From: Flavobacteriales bacterium UBA1986
GTDB lineage: Bacteria > Bacteroidota > Bacteroidia > Flavobacteriales_G > Salibacteraceae
NCBI GenBank assembly: GCA_002336245.1
Contig: DDDG01000011.1
Span: forward strand, 1-64,000
Direction of reading: 5' to 3'
DNA: 64,000 nt
The position numbers and the translations under genes were made by a program. This document shows, in pieces, positions 15,551 through 24,512 of this stretch. The notes beneath the pieces are model-generated. The model searched no databases and was not told where the DNA came from. It was given only the letters and a program-made list of their open reading frames with translations. The first letter of the stretch is position 1, and every line of letters starts with the position of its first letter.

Positions 15551-16965
15551 AGAAGCTTCCCTTGCACATCAAAATATTGATTGGATTGGTCCTGGGTATT
15601 CTATGGGCGGTTCTCAGTTCGCACATGGGCTGGAGTCAATTTACCTACGACTGGATCAACCCATTTGGCGTCATCTTCATCAATCTTTTGAAGCTCATTG
15701 CGGTGCCTTTGGTCTTGTTCTCCATCATTAAAGGGGTGGCAGACTTGTCGGATATTTCTCGTCTTGGCAGCATGGGTTATAAAACATTGTTCATGTATTT
15801 ACTCACAACGATAATGGCTGTTACAGTGGGTTTAAGTGTGGTGAACATAATGCGGCCCGGCGATTATGTATCGGAAGAAGTTCGTTCCGTAAACCGAATC
15901 TCGTACGAACTCTGGACCCTTGAAACGGATGGGGTGGAGCGTATGGATGATAAAGATTTTCTAAATGACCCAACGAAAGCTCAATACCTTGCGGAGGCAA
16001 AGGAGATATTAGCGGCGCATGGAGAGAATGAATTTGTCCAACAGAAGGTGGAAAACGCCCAGAGCCGCAAGTCGGAGAGTCCCTTGCAACTGCTTATTGA
16101 TGTTGTTCCCGACAATGTGTTTTTCTCGTTGGCCAACAACACCTTCATGCTGCAGATCATCTTTTTTGCACTCTTTTTTGGGATTACCCTATTGATGGTT
16201 CCAGGGGAAATCGCCAGTCCTGTAATCGCTGTTGTAGGCGGGATTAATGAAGTTTTCATGAAGATGGTGGACATCATCATGCGCGGGGCTCCGTTTTTTG
16301 TGTTTGCCTTATTGGCTGGGAAAATATCCGAAATGGCCGGCGATGAGCCAAGTTTGGTCTATGAGATTTTTCTTGGTTTGGGGAGCTACAGCATCGCTGT
16401 TATACTCGGTTTGGCGATCATGGTATTTGGAATCTATCCATGGATTGTCCGACTCTTCGTTCCTAAAATGACGTATCGAAAGTTCTTTCGAGGAATGGGA
16501 AAGGCTCAAACTTTGGCCTTCTCTTCGAGCTCTTCGGTAGCTACTTTGCCGGTCACTATGGAATGTGTGAACGACAACCTAGGTGTGCCAAAGGAGGTTA
16601 CCAGTTTTGTGCTTCCAATTGGCGCTACAGTGAACATGGATGGAACCAGTTTATACATATCCATTGCCGTGGTTTTTCTTGCTCAATTTCACTATGTAGA
16701 CTTGACTCTAGCGCAACAGCTAACCATCGTTCTTACCGCAACCTTAGCTTCCATTGGAGCTTCTGCAGTGCCAAGTGCTGGACTTATTATGATGATCATG
16801 GTGCTTCAGTCCGTGGGACTCAACCCCGCTTGGATTGCCATCATCTTCCCTGTTGACAGAATCCTGGACATGTGCAGAACAGTTGTGAATGTAACCGGAG
16901 ACGCCACTGTTTCTGCCGTTATAGGTAAATGGGTGTCAAAGCAAGATTCTAAATCCTCTACTTGA
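15547..16965 (+). CDS. Dicarboxylate/amino acid:cation symporter (DAACS family)
   Basis: 472 residues with about eight membrane spans and two re-entrant loops. Family signatures are intact: NLLKLIAVPLVLFSIIKGV (span 2), the serine-rich hairpin SSSSSVATLPVTMECV near residue 320, and NMDGTSLYISIAVVFLAQ near 360. These transport glutamate, aspartate or C4-dicarboxylates with protons or sodium across the inner membrane. A loop of roughly 80 residues (about 100-180) between early spans is hydrophilic and longer than in GltP. It overlaps coaE by four bases, so it is translationally coupled. It ends by overlapping the convergent hypothetical gene by eight bases. Confidence 0.94.
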   Translation: MKKLPLHIKILIGLVLGILWAVLSSHMGWSQFTYDWINPFGVIFINLLKLIAVPLVLFSIIKGVADLSDISRLGSMGYKTLFMYLLTTIMAVTVGLSVVNIMRPGDYVSEEVRSVNRISYELWTLETDGVERMDDKDFLNDPTKAQYLAEAKEILAAHGENEFVQQKVENAQSRKSESPLQLLIDVVPDNVFFSLANNTFMLQIIFFALFFGITLLMVPGEIASPVIAVVGGINEVFMKMVDIIMRGAPFFVFALLAGKISEMAGDEPSLVYEIFLGLGSYSIAVILGLAIMVFGIYPWIVRLFVPKMTYRKFFRGMGKAQTLAFSSSSSVATLPVTMECVNDNLGVPKEVTSFVLPIGATVNMDGTSLYISIAVVFLAQFHYVDLTLAQQLTIVLTATLASIGASAVPSAGLIMMIMVLQSVGLNPAWIAIIFPVDRILDMCRTVVNVTGDATVSAVIGKWVSKQDSKSST

Positions 16966-17446
16966 CTTTGATCTTAAAGATCGATTCTAGATAGGCTAGC
17001 GCTAGGTCTTCCTTCTCTTTTGTGTCTATTTCGTCGATCTTGCCAACCTTTATATGGACAACAATACCTGGGACTGTGCGCTTATCTAAATTGGCCAATC
17101 GAGCCTGGCGGTCCTCACTGCTGTGGAAGGGGTAAAAGACGTGCTTAAAATCAGGCTTAAGGTGATGTACGCCCTCAAAAATACTCACTGTACAATTTTC
17201 TTCAATGCCTTCTATTTGTTCTTTTTTGAAGTGGAACACTACGTTTTTACCACGTTTCTTATCTCGCGTGGTCAACATCATATTCACGAACTTAGTAGCC
17301 TTCTTGTCGTACATATGGAAAGAGCGAATGGCGCCTTCCTCATCACAAGAGCCTGGGCATACAACGGTTATCTCTGATCGGTCTTGTGTCAATGAAAGAA
17401 GACTGAAGGAGATTAGAAGAGGAAAGTATATTAGGAATTTCCTCAT
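16958..17446 (-). CDS. Hypothetical secreted protein
   Basis: 162 residues with an N-terminal signal peptide (LIYFPLLISFSLLSLTQ, cleavage probably near residue 20). The mature part has two cysteines close together (VVCPGSCDEEG, residues ~30-40) that could form a disulphide, and a mixed, lysine-rich C-terminus. I recognise no family. It is the sole minus-strand gene here, ending eight bases inside the symporter gene's end (convergent overlap). A perfect palindrome at 17464-17475 lies 18 bases upstream of its start. Confidence 0.7.
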   Translation of the reverse strand: MRKFLIYFPLLISFSLLSLTQDRSEITVVCPGSCDEEGAIRSFHMYDKKATKFVNMMLTTRDKKRGKNVVFHFKKEQIEGIEENCTVSIFEGVHHLKPDFKHVFYPFHSSEDRQARLANLDKRTVPGIVVHIKVGKIDEIDTKEKEDLALAYLESIFKIKVK

Positions 17447-17463
17447 AATTCTAATTTAGTTTG

Positions 17464-17475
17464 TCAAGCGCTTGA
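17464..17475. promoter_or_regulatory. 12-base perfect palindrome, possible operator
   Basis: TCAAGCGCTTGA is its own reverse complement. It lies 18 bases upstream of the minus-strand hypothetical gene starting at 17446, in the 230-base divergent interval shared with the AsmA-like gene. I saw nothing else definite in that interval. Confidence 0.35.
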
Positions 17476-17676
17476 TTTTGAAGTAAGTGGAATTCGAAAT
17501 CAATACACGATTGTTCATTAGTACATGGATGATGCCATTGAGAAGTCCTCACAATAAGTGCAGTGCTGGGACTAGGTTGAGAGAATCACTTGTAATGAAA
17601 TATTGTTCTTGAATAATTTGAGGATAATTAAGTCAAAGCCTTTGTGAGTCTTATATTCGTTCTAAATCTATCCGCC

Positions 17677-20370
17677 ATGAAAACAGTGCTTAAAATTCTC
17701 GGAGCTTTAGTCTTAATTCTAGTTCTTGGCCTGCTGCTTTTGCCCATTCTGTTCAAGGGGAAAATCGTGGAGATTGTTCAGGAAGAAGCAAGCAATAGCA
17801 TCCGTGGAGAGGTGAGTTTTGGCGATTTTGATTTGAGCCTAATCTCTTCATTTCCAGATTTCAAGTTTAACATTCAGGATGTTCTTGTTGCTGGAGAAGG
17901 AAAATTTAAAGGAGTTGATTTGGTGAAGCTTGGAAAGCTTGAGACCACGATCGATTTTATGTCGGTTGTGAAGGGAGAAGACATTCAGATTAAGTCCTTT
18001 TTTGTGAATGACCTTAGTTTAAACGTAATTGTTCTAGAAGACGGTCTAGCAAACTACGACATTGCTCCTGAAGGTGAGGAAGAGCCTGAAAGCACAGACG
18101 AGGAAGCAACGAAATTTCAAATAGGGCTGAAGGAATATGGCATCACCAATCTCAATTTGATCTACGACGATCGTGAGGGCGGAATCTTTGCTGAAATAAA
18201 AGCATTGAATCACAATGGATCTGGAGATTTCACTCAAGACGTTTTTAAATTAATTACCAAAACGAGCATAGAAGCTTTGAGCGTTCGAATGGACGGAATC
18301 CCATACTTAAATGAAGCGAGCATTTCGTCCGACTTCAACATCAATATGGATATGGCTAAAAGCCGATATGAATTTGATGAAAACAACATATTGCTGAACA
18401 AGTTGCAATTGAATTTCGATGGATGGCTTGAGATGCCAGAAGAAGACATTGATATGGATCTTACATTCTCGGCGCCAAGTACAGATTTCAAAGAAGTTCT
18501 GTCCCTTATTCCTGCAGTTTATGCCAAGGACTTCGAAGGAGTGAAGACAAAGGGGAATTTCAGTTTCAATGGATTCGCCAAAGGTCTGTATACAGAAACA
18601 CAACTGCCGAGTTTTGATGTCAACCTGGCTGTTAAGGATGCTTACTTCCAATACCCTGATCTGCCTAAAGCAGTCGAAAACATACAAGTCGATTTGAAGC
18701 TCAGCAATCCGGGTGGAAGCGAAGACAGAACAATCGTGAATCTAAAGAAGCTGCACCTCGACTTGGGTGAGAACCCAATTGATATGACCTTATATCTCAA
18801 GAACCCAGTAAGTGATCCCGATCTTAAAGCAGAGCTTATGGCGCAGTTTAACCTAGCTAGTTTATCGGATTTCTACCCAATGGAAGAGGAGTACAATGGT
18901 TCTGTAACGGCCAACATCAAGCTAGCTGGAAAAGTTTCTGCTCTTGAGGAGGAGCGCTATGAGGACTTCGGGGCGGAGGGGAAGCTCATTCTTCTCGGAA
19001 TGGATTACAAAGACAGCAGTTTGCCGTACACTGTTGAAATCAAACGATTGTACTTAGACTTTGCTCCAGAGTATTTGGACATGACTGCCTTTGAAGTGCA
19101 ACTGGGAACCACAGATATTTCAGCGCAGGGTAAGGTGAAGGACTTTCTTCCTTACTATTTTCATGATTCCACCCTTTCAGGCAGTCTAGCTCTACAATCT
19201 AAATTCATGGATGTAGATGCTTTGATGGGGCCTGAAGATCCTGCAGATACCATGGCGGTCGAAGAGGAATACACCATCATTGAAGTTCCTAAGAACATTG
19301 ATTTTGATCTGAGTTGCAACCTCAAGGAAGTTTTGTACGACAGCATGAACATGTCGAACATGATGGGGAGAGTTCTCATTGCTGAAGCGGTCGTCGATAT
19401 GCGCAATTTAAGTTTCGATATGATGAAAGGTGGAATCGTTCTCAACGGTTCTTATGGAACTCAAAATCCTAAAGTGCCAAAAGTCGACTTCGGAATGGTA
19501 ATTAAAGATTGGGATTTACCCATGACCTTCGAAACCTTCAACTCCGTACAAAAGATGGCTCCGATCGCCGAAAGTGCAAGGGGCTCATTTTCGACCACTT
19601 TGGATTTTGCCTGTGAGCTGGACAGTATTATGGAACCCATATATCCAAGCATTAATGGAGGTGGTAAGCTCAAGACGAGCAATGTTGTTGTCGATGGTTC
19701 GAATGCTTTGAAAAAGGCCGCTGAGGTTCTGAAAAACGACGATTTTGCTAAAATGAAGCTCGATGACGTCGACATTACTTATGAGTTTAAGGATGGAAGA
19801 GTATACGTGAAACCCTTCGATATGAAGTGGGCAAATTCAAAAGCCAATGTTTCAGGATCTCATGGTTTTGATTTGACTATGGATTATCTCGTGAAAATGG
19901 AAGTGCCCTCAAAGATGCTAGGCGGAGCAGTAGCAAGTGCGACCGGCTTATTGGCTTCGAAAGCCAAGGATGCCGGGGTGAATTTGGGCACGGGGGAGAC
20001 CATTAAACTCGACTTGAAAATTGAAGGCACCACAGAAGATCCCAAAATGCGACCAGTTTTTGCGACGAGTGAAGCTGGAGCTTCTTTGAAAAATCAGGCG
20101 AAAGAGGAATTGAACAAGGCCAAAGATGAGCTAGAAAAAAAGGCAAGGGAAGAAGCCGAAAAACTCAAAAAGGAAGCTGAAGAAAAGGCCCGGAAGGAGG
20201 CAGAACGTCTTAAGAAAGAAGCTGAGGCCAAAGTGCAGCAGGAAGCAGATCGTTTAAAGAAAGAGGCTGAAGAAAAAGCCAAAGCCGAAGCCGAGAAAGC
20301 AAAGCAAGAAGCGGAACAAAAGTTGAAAGAGAAAGGGACGGAAGAGCTTAAAAAACTTTGGAAACGATAG
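17677..20370 (+). CDS. AsmA-like inner-membrane-anchored protein with coiled-coil tail
   Basis: 897 residues from ATG 17677; a GTG at 17644 in frame would add 11 residues before the natural membrane segment and is less likely. An N-terminal membrane span (VLKILGALVLILVLGLLLLPILF) is followed by the AsmA pattern (ISSFPDFKFNIQDVLVAG, LGKLETTIDFMSVVKGEDIQIKS, residues ~45-115), a long beta-strand-rich central part, and the AsmA-like C-terminal region (~690-790, MDYLVKMEVPSKMLGG). AsmA-family proteins bridge the periplasm and carry lipids to the outer membrane. The last ~95 residues are an unusual repetitive helix of about 11-residue K/E/A-rich units (EAEEKARKEAERLKKEA). The next gene starts inside its end. 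Confidence 0.9.
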   Translation: MKTVLKILGALVLILVLGLLLLPILFKGKIVEIVQEEASNSIRGEVSFGDFDLSLISSFPDFKFNIQDVLVAGEGKFKGVDLVKLGKLETTIDFMSVVKGEDIQIKSFFVNDLSLNVIVLEDGLANYDIAPEGEEEPESTDEEATKFQIGLKEYGITNLNLIYDDREGGIFAEIKALNHNGSGDFTQDVFKLITKTSIEALSVRMDGIPYLNEASISSDFNINMDMAKSRYEFDENNILLNKLQLNFDGWLEMPEEDIDMDLTFSAPSTDFKEVLSLIPAVYAKDFEGVKTKGNFSFNGFAKGLYTETQLPSFDVNLAVKDAYFQYPDLPKAVENIQVDLKLSNPGGSEDRTIVNLKKLHLDLGENPIDMTLYLKNPVSDPDLKAELMAQFNLASLSDFYPMEEEYNGSVTANIKLAGKVSALEEERYEDFGAEGKLILLGMDYKDSSLPYTVEIKRLYLDFAPEYLDMTAFEVQLGTTDISAQGKVKDFLPYYFHDSTLSGSLALQSKFMDVDALMGPEDPADTMAVEEEYTIIEVPKNIDFDLSCNLKEVLYDSMNMSNMMGRVLIAEAVVDMRNLSFDMMKGGIVLNGSYGTQNPKVPKVDFGMVIKDWDLPMTFETFNSVQKMAPIAESARGSFSTTLDFACELDSIMEPIYPSINGGGKLKTSNVVVDGSNALKKAAEVLKNDDFAKMKLDDVDITYEFKDGRVYVKPFDMKWANSKANVSGSHGFDLTMDYLVKMEVPSKMLGGAVASATGLLASKAKDAGVNLGTGETIKLDLKIEGTTEDPKMRPVFATSEAGASLKNQAKEELNKAKDELEKKAREEAEKLKKEAEEKARKEAERLKKEAEAKVQQEADRLKKEAEEKAKAEAEKAKQEAEQKLKEKGTEELKKLWKR

Positions 20371-22424
20371 GATTACTCAAAACATCTTCGCTCAAGCAGA
20401 GCCTTACTCTTCTGCTCGTCGCTGCTTTTGTTCCTCTTCTGGCATTCAATCAAGAAAATTGCGACGAGGACGTATCGCCGAAGGCAATTAAATTTTTTGA
20501 AAAAGGAGTTGGGCTTCAGCGTTCCTCCGACAAGAAGGAATTTTTTCAGAAGGCACTCGACCTAGAAGAAGACTACGTGGCCGCCAACTATGAAATGGCA
20601 TTGCTGAGCCTAAAAAGTGCTAGTGCACGTAAAGCAGGTTTTGATCGTGTGGCCAATTATTTCAAGAAGGTCGTCGAACTGTGCCCTAATTACCACGTCG
20701 ACCCTTACTACTACTTAGGTGAAATCCACCTTGGCAAGCGCGAGTTTAAAATTGCCCAGGTTTATTATCAGGCTTTCCTTGACTTTAGCTCAGACGATGA
20801 AAAAGCGTATCCTGAAGATTTTGACGAGAAACTTGAGCGAATTCACGACAACAAGGAGTACGTGGACTTTTACGTTGATCAATACGAGAACCCAGTTCCC
20901 TTCGATCCCCATATCGTAAACCGTGTTTCTACCGAAGCCAACGAGTACTTGCCACTCCTCTCGCCCGACAATACATTTATGTTGTACACGCGCCAAACTG
21001 TAGACAAGAGTCTTGCGAAAGATCGAATGTTTCAAAGCGATAAAGTGAGTTACATCGAGCGTTTTGTGAAATCGAATCGAATTTCGAATGGTTATGATGG
21101 AGGAACTCCATTGCCGGAGCCATTCAATGAAAGCGATGCGGTGAATTATGGTGGGGCAACAGTTTCGCTCGACAATCGAAATATGATTTTCACACGATGC
21201 GACAATAAATTCGATGGCACCTCTCAAATGATGCGCAAGTATTGCGACCTATACTATACCCACTATGCTTTTGGCTTGAACCCATACAATGGCCGAGAAG
21301 AATGGCATTGGACAGAGCCCGAAAATTTAGGGCCAAATGTCAATACAGAAGATGGTTGGGAATCGCAACCCTCTCTTTCGGCAGATGGCAAGACGCTTTT
21401 TTTCGCCACCGCTCGAGCGGATTCGGAAGGCATTGACATCTTCGTTACCCACAAACAAAAAGATGGCAAATGGGGGAAGGCGGAAAGCATCAGTGAGTCT
21501 ATAAACACAGGTCTCAACGACAAATCGCCCTTCATGCACTCCGATTCTCGCACCCTCTATTTTTCTTCTCAGGGACATTTAGGACATGGAGGCTACGACA
21601 TCTTCTACACCAAGCATGACGACAAATGGAATTGGTCGGAACCAGTCAATATTGGTTTTCCTATAAATACTGATGAGGATGAGCACGGTTTCATCGTTTC
21701 CACAGATGGAAAAACAGTTTATTATGCTTCAGGGAAATTTGAAGGAAACAAAACGGCGCTGAACATACTCAGCTTCGATCTGTACGAGGAAGCTCGTCCG
21801 GATAAGGTTGTTCTTGTAACAGGAACTCTGGAGAACAAGGATCATAAACCCATTCGGGATGCGATGGTGGAGTTGAAGAGTACAAAATCACAGCACGTAA
21901 ATCAGTTCGAAGTGGACAGTACGGATGGACATTACGCTGCCATCATTACTGTGGATGATGACGAGGAGGAAGTGGTGATGAATGTAAAAGGTAAGGATGT
22001 TGGGTTTCAGTCGAAGTTGCTGAAGGTTAAAGATGAGAGCGTTCAAGAAATGAACATGGAAACCGAAGAGCTCAAGGTGGGTTCAAGCTATAAGATCAAC
22101 GATATTTTTTATGAAACCAGCTCGGCCGAAATTTCCACTTCTTCAAAAAAGATCTTGGATGAATTTGCCTTGTACTTGATTGAACAGGAGAATATGAAAA
22201 TCGCCATTCATGGTCATACCGATGACATTGGGAAACTCCAATCCAATATGTCCTTGAGTGCCGATCGGGCTTATTCGGTTATGGCTTATTTGCAGTCGAA
22301 AGGTGTCCCGGCGGAGCGCCTTAGTTTTAAAGGTTACGGACCGACAAAACCACTTACTTCAAATTCAAGCGAAGAGGGAAGAGCGATGAATCGACGAACG
22401 GAATTTAAAATCATCTCATTTTAA
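20358..22424 (+). CDS. OmpA-family protein with TPR, PD40 propeller and CRD domains (PorE-like architecture)
   Basis: 688 residues. The only sensible start is TTG 20358, overlapping the AsmA-like gene by 13 bases; the next in-frame ATG is well inside the mature protein. Order of parts: signal peptide (1-30), TPR-type helices (~35-165, AIKFFEKGVGLQRS and YYLGEIHLGKREFKIAQVYY), PD40/WD40-like beta-propeller blades (~190-470, QPSLSADGKTLFFAT and SPFMHSDSRTLYFSSQG), a carboxypeptidase-regulatory-like domain (~485-560, VLVTGTLENKDHKPIRDAMVEL) and an OmpA C-terminal domain (~575-688, AIHGHTDDIG, NRRTEF) that binds peptidoglycan. This is the domain order of PorE, a type IX secretion component, but Bacteroidota have several such paralogues. 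No lipobox is seen, unlike PorE. Confidence 0.88.
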   Translation: METIGLLKTSSLKQSLTLLLVAAFVPLLAFNQENCDEDVSPKAIKFFEKGVGLQRSSDKKEFFQKALDLEEDYVAANYEMALLSLKSASARKAGFDRVANYFKKVVELCPNYHVDPYYYLGEIHLGKREFKIAQVYYQAFLDFSSDDEKAYPEDFDEKLERIHDNKEYVDFYVDQYENPVPFDPHIVNRVSTEANEYLPLLSPDNTFMLYTRQTVDKSLAKDRMFQSDKVSYIERFVKSNRISNGYDGGTPLPEPFNESDAVNYGGATVSLDNRNMIFTRCDNKFDGTSQMMRKYCDLYYTHYAFGLNPYNGREEWHWTEPENLGPNVNTEDGWESQPSLSADGKTLFFATARADSEGIDIFVTHKQKDGKWGKAESISESINTGLNDKSPFMHSDSRTLYFSSQGHLGHGGYDIFYTKHDDKWNWSEPVNIGFPINTDEDEHGFIVSTDGKTVYYASGKFEGNKTALNILSFDLYEEARPDKVVLVTGTLENKDHKPIRDAMVELKSTKSQHVNQFEVDSTDGHYAAIITVDDDEEEVVMNVKGKDVGFQSKLLKVKDESVQEMNMETEELKVGSSYKINDIFYETSSAEISTSSKKILDEFALYLIEQENMKIAIHGHTDDIGKLQSNMSLSADRAYSVMAYLQSKGVPAERLSFKGYGPTKPLTSNSSEEGRAMNRRTEFKIISF

Positions 22425-22436
22425 CTATAAGCATCC

Positions 22437-22444
22437 TACTTTTG
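22437..22444 (+). promoter_or_regulatory. -7 promoter motif for the DUF4920 gene
   Basis: TACTTTTG is an exact TAnnTTTG match ending 18 bases before ATG 22463. A TTG extension of the gene (22442) lies inside the motif itself, so the ATG is the real start. Confidence 0.5.
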
Positions 22445-22462
22445 CAAAAACAAGCAACAATT

Positions 22463-22996
22463 ATGAAAAGAGTAATTCTTCTAAGTGCCACAGCATTATT
22501 TCTTGCATCATGTGGAAATCAAAATTCAGAGCAACCGAGTGAAGAGCCAACACAGGACACTTCTAATGCCGACGAAATGGTTGAAGCCGCGCCTAAGATG
22601 GTAGGGGATTACACCGTTTACGGTGAAGAGATTACAGCTGAAGGAGCCCTAAGTCCAGAAGAGTTTTTAGCCGCATTAACTGAAGTGGATACGCTTCGAG
22701 CGAAGATGAAGTCTTCCGTAAATGCAGCTTGTAAGAAAAAAGGCTGCTGGATGAAAGTAGATATGGCAGATGCGAACGATATGCGCGTTCGTTTTAAGGA
22801 CTATGGATTTTTCGTCCCACTTGACTCTGAAGGCAGCGAAGCAATCATCGAAGGAATTGCATACAAGGATACTGTAGCAGTTGATGAATTACGTCATTAT
22901 GCCGAAGATGCTGGTAAAACAGAAGAAGAAATTGCTGCCATCACCGAACCTGAAATCAACGTTAGCTTTCTGGCAAAGGGTGTTTTACTCAAGTAG
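22463..22996 (+). CDS. DUF4920 domain lipoprotein
   Basis: 177 residues from ATG 22463, fixed by the -7 motif 18 bases upstream. Lipobox FLASC (cysteine near residue 18) gives a lipid-anchored protein, followed by an acidic linker and a DUF4920 domain with the characteristic AACKKKGCWMKVD segment near residue 95 and FKDYGFFVPLD. The CxxxxC pair could bind a metal or a haem-like ligand, but this is inference. Family function unknown. Stands alone between the OmpA-like gene and another lipoprotein. Confidence 0.88.
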   Translation: MKRVILLSATALFLASCGNQNSEQPSEEPTQDTSNADEMVEAAPKMVGDYTVYGEEITAEGALSPEEFLAALTEVDTLRAKMKSSVNAACKKKGCWMKVDMADANDMRVRFKDYGFFVPLDSEGSEAIIEGIAYKDTVAVDELRHYAEDAGKTEEEIAAITEPEINVSFLAKGVLLK

Positions 22997-23043
22997 TTTT
23001 ACCTATTGTAAGGCTGGGGTGAACACTTTAGGCGCTTTGTACG

Positions 23044-23051
23044 TAAAGTTG
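23044..23051 (+). promoter_or_regulatory. Possible -7 motif of the 23069 lipoprotein gene
   Basis: TAAAGTTG matches TAnnTTTG at seven of eight positions. It ends 17 bases before ATG 23069 but only 11 before ATG 23063, supporting the later start by analogy with neighbouring genes. Confidence 0.3.
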
Positions 23052-23068
23052 ATTGAAAATTCATGTTT

Positions 23069-23905
23069 ATGAGAAAAGTTAGCATAGTTGCAATTTCCTT
23101 ATTCTTTTTGACTTCTTGCGAAACTGCGCAGTTGAACAGAGAGACCGTCACTGCTGAAGAAAACTCGGTTGCTGAAAGTCTGTTCGAAGACATTCAGCTG
23201 AGTGTAGACGACAATGCTAAGGCTCTAAACGACACAAGTGCCGTTGACTCCAATGGAGTGGTCATCAAGGGCGACAGTCTTTGTCCATGTGTGGAATGGA
23301 CCCCAAATTGGGTTGGTTTGAGCAATTTCTTGAAATTCCCGAAAACCATTACAATTGACTTTGGCGAGGATGGCTGCGAAGGACAAGACGGACGTATTCG
23401 TCGTGGAATTGTCACTGGTACTTTCAGCAATTGGCCTTGGGTGCGCAACGCACGTTTGGACATCGTTCCTGAGAAATATTTTGTGGACGACTATAAAGTA
23501 GAAGGTACTAAGAGCATTACCTACAGAGGGGAGAATCTTTCTGGAAACCGAAATTGGGACATTTCAGTTGTAGATGGTGTAATTACAACGCCAGACGGTG
23601 AGACCATTTTATGGGAGTCTGAGCGAAACAATGAATTGATTTCAGGCGCCAACGATTGGGATCCATGGAACAATGTTTATTCCATCACCGGAATGGCGAA
23701 TGGAACCAACACTTCAGGTAGAGATTACACTGCTGAAATCATAAAAGCACTCATCGTGAAAATTGGTTGTCTATATGTGACAGAAGGGGTCTTGGAGATT
23801 CAGCCTGAAGACTTGAAAGTTCGATCGATTGACTATGGAGATGGCACTTGCGACAGAAAAGCGGAGGTCACCATCGGAAAAAGAACCTACGATGTAAACC
23901 TTTAG
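23069..23905 (+). CDS. Hypothetical lipoprotein
   Basis: 278 residues from ATG 23069; ATG 23063, two codons upstream, is possible. The N-terminus RKVSIVAISLFFLTSC is a lipoprotein signal with lipobox LTSC. The body is rich in aromatic residues and begins after a linker with a segment FPKTITIDFGEDGCEGQDGRIRRGIVTGTFSNWPW, which resembles a repetitive beta fold; cysteines near residues ~80, ~100 and near the end may pair. I do not recognise a named family. It follows the DUF4920 gene by 72 bases and ends before a bidirectional terminator. Confidence 0.75.
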   Translation: MRKVSIVAISLFFLTSCETAQLNRETVTAEENSVAESLFEDIQLSVDDNAKALNDTSAVDSNGVVIKGDSLCPCVEWTPNWVGLSNFLKFPKTITIDFGEDGCEGQDGRIRRGIVTGTFSNWPWVRNARLDIVPEKYFVDDYKVEGTKSITYRGENLSGNRNWDISVVDGVITTPDGETILWESERNNELISGANDWDPWNNVYSITGMANGTNTSGRDYTAEIIKALIVKIGCLYVTEGVLEIQPEDLKVRSIDYGDGTCDRKAEVTIGKRTYDVNL

Positions 23906-23925
23906 AGAGCTAGAGGAAGGAATTG

Positions 23926-23962
23926 AAAAACCCCGGTCAGACTATGTCTGCTGGGGTTTTTT
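23926..23962. terminator. Bidirectional terminator between convergent genes
   Basis: AAAAACCCC at the left pairs with GGGGTTTTTT at the right, with an inner CAGAC/GTCTG stem around a TAT loop. It ends in a T run on either strand and serves both the lipoprotein gene (plus) and the transketolase/sigma operon (minus). Confidence 0.88.
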
Positions 23963-23992
23963 ATTATCACGACCTGATAACAACAACTAAAC

Positions 23993-24502
23993 CTATCTTC
24001 CTGGTGCTGGGCGGTTTGCTGCTCCAGCTCCACCTTTGCGGTCTCTCATGTTCTTGAGAAGCTCACGCTTAAACTTTTCTTCTGCTCGGTAGTATTCAGC
24101 AGTTTTTCGAACTCCGATGGTCGAGATGTACTTCTCGTGGTATTCCTGCTCTAGAGTCAACATGGCTTTTTTCATTTCCATGCGGTTTTGCATGTTCATC
24201 GCCAATTGCTCGTCCGTTAATTCTTCAATGTTCTTGCTTTTGGCTCCACCTTCGCGTTTCTTCATCTCCTCCGCTTTGGCTTTCTTCTTTGCATCAAACT
24301 CGTTTACTACGGCCCAGAAGGCTTTAGAATCTGCCGACTCCAGCTTCAATTCGTTGGTAATGAAGGCAACGCGTTGAGCTTCGATTTGCTCTTTTTTCTC
24401 TGTTTTTCTTTCCATTCGTTCCTGACGCATTGCATCATCTTGGGCGAAAGAGCCTCCAGCAAATAGAAGTACTGCGGCGGTAGTTAAAATTGAAATTTTC
24501 AT
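23993..24502 (-). CDS. Spy/CpxP-like periplasmic protein, last gene of the sigma operon
   Basis: 169 residues. Signal peptide (ISILTTAAVLLFAGGSFAQ) and then an almost entirely helical, highly charged mature protein (MRQERMERKTEKKEQIEAQRVAFITNELKLESADSKAFW...), ending in a glycine/proline/arginine-rich tail. The pattern, including TNELKLESADSKAFWAVVNEFD, is that of periplasmic Spy/CpxP-type or sensor proteins commonly found behind ECF sigma factors in Bacteroidota. It may chaperone or sense misfolded protein and feed back on the sigma factor. It starts ten bases after the small membrane protein gene. Confidence 0.78.
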   Translation of the reverse strand: MKISILTTAAVLLFAGGSFAQDDAMRQERMERKTEKKEQIEAQRVAFITNELKLESADSKAFWAVVNEFDAKKKAKAEEMKKREGGAKSKNIEELTDEQLAMNMQNRMEMKKAMLTLEQEYHEKYISTIGVRKTAEYYRAEEKFKRELLKNMRDRKGGAGAANRPAPGR

Positions 24503-24512
24503 GATTGTTTGT

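Noticed and set aside
20094..20282. 62-codon minus-strand frame
   Set aside because: Antisense image of the K/E/A-rich coiled-coil tail of the AsmA-like protein.
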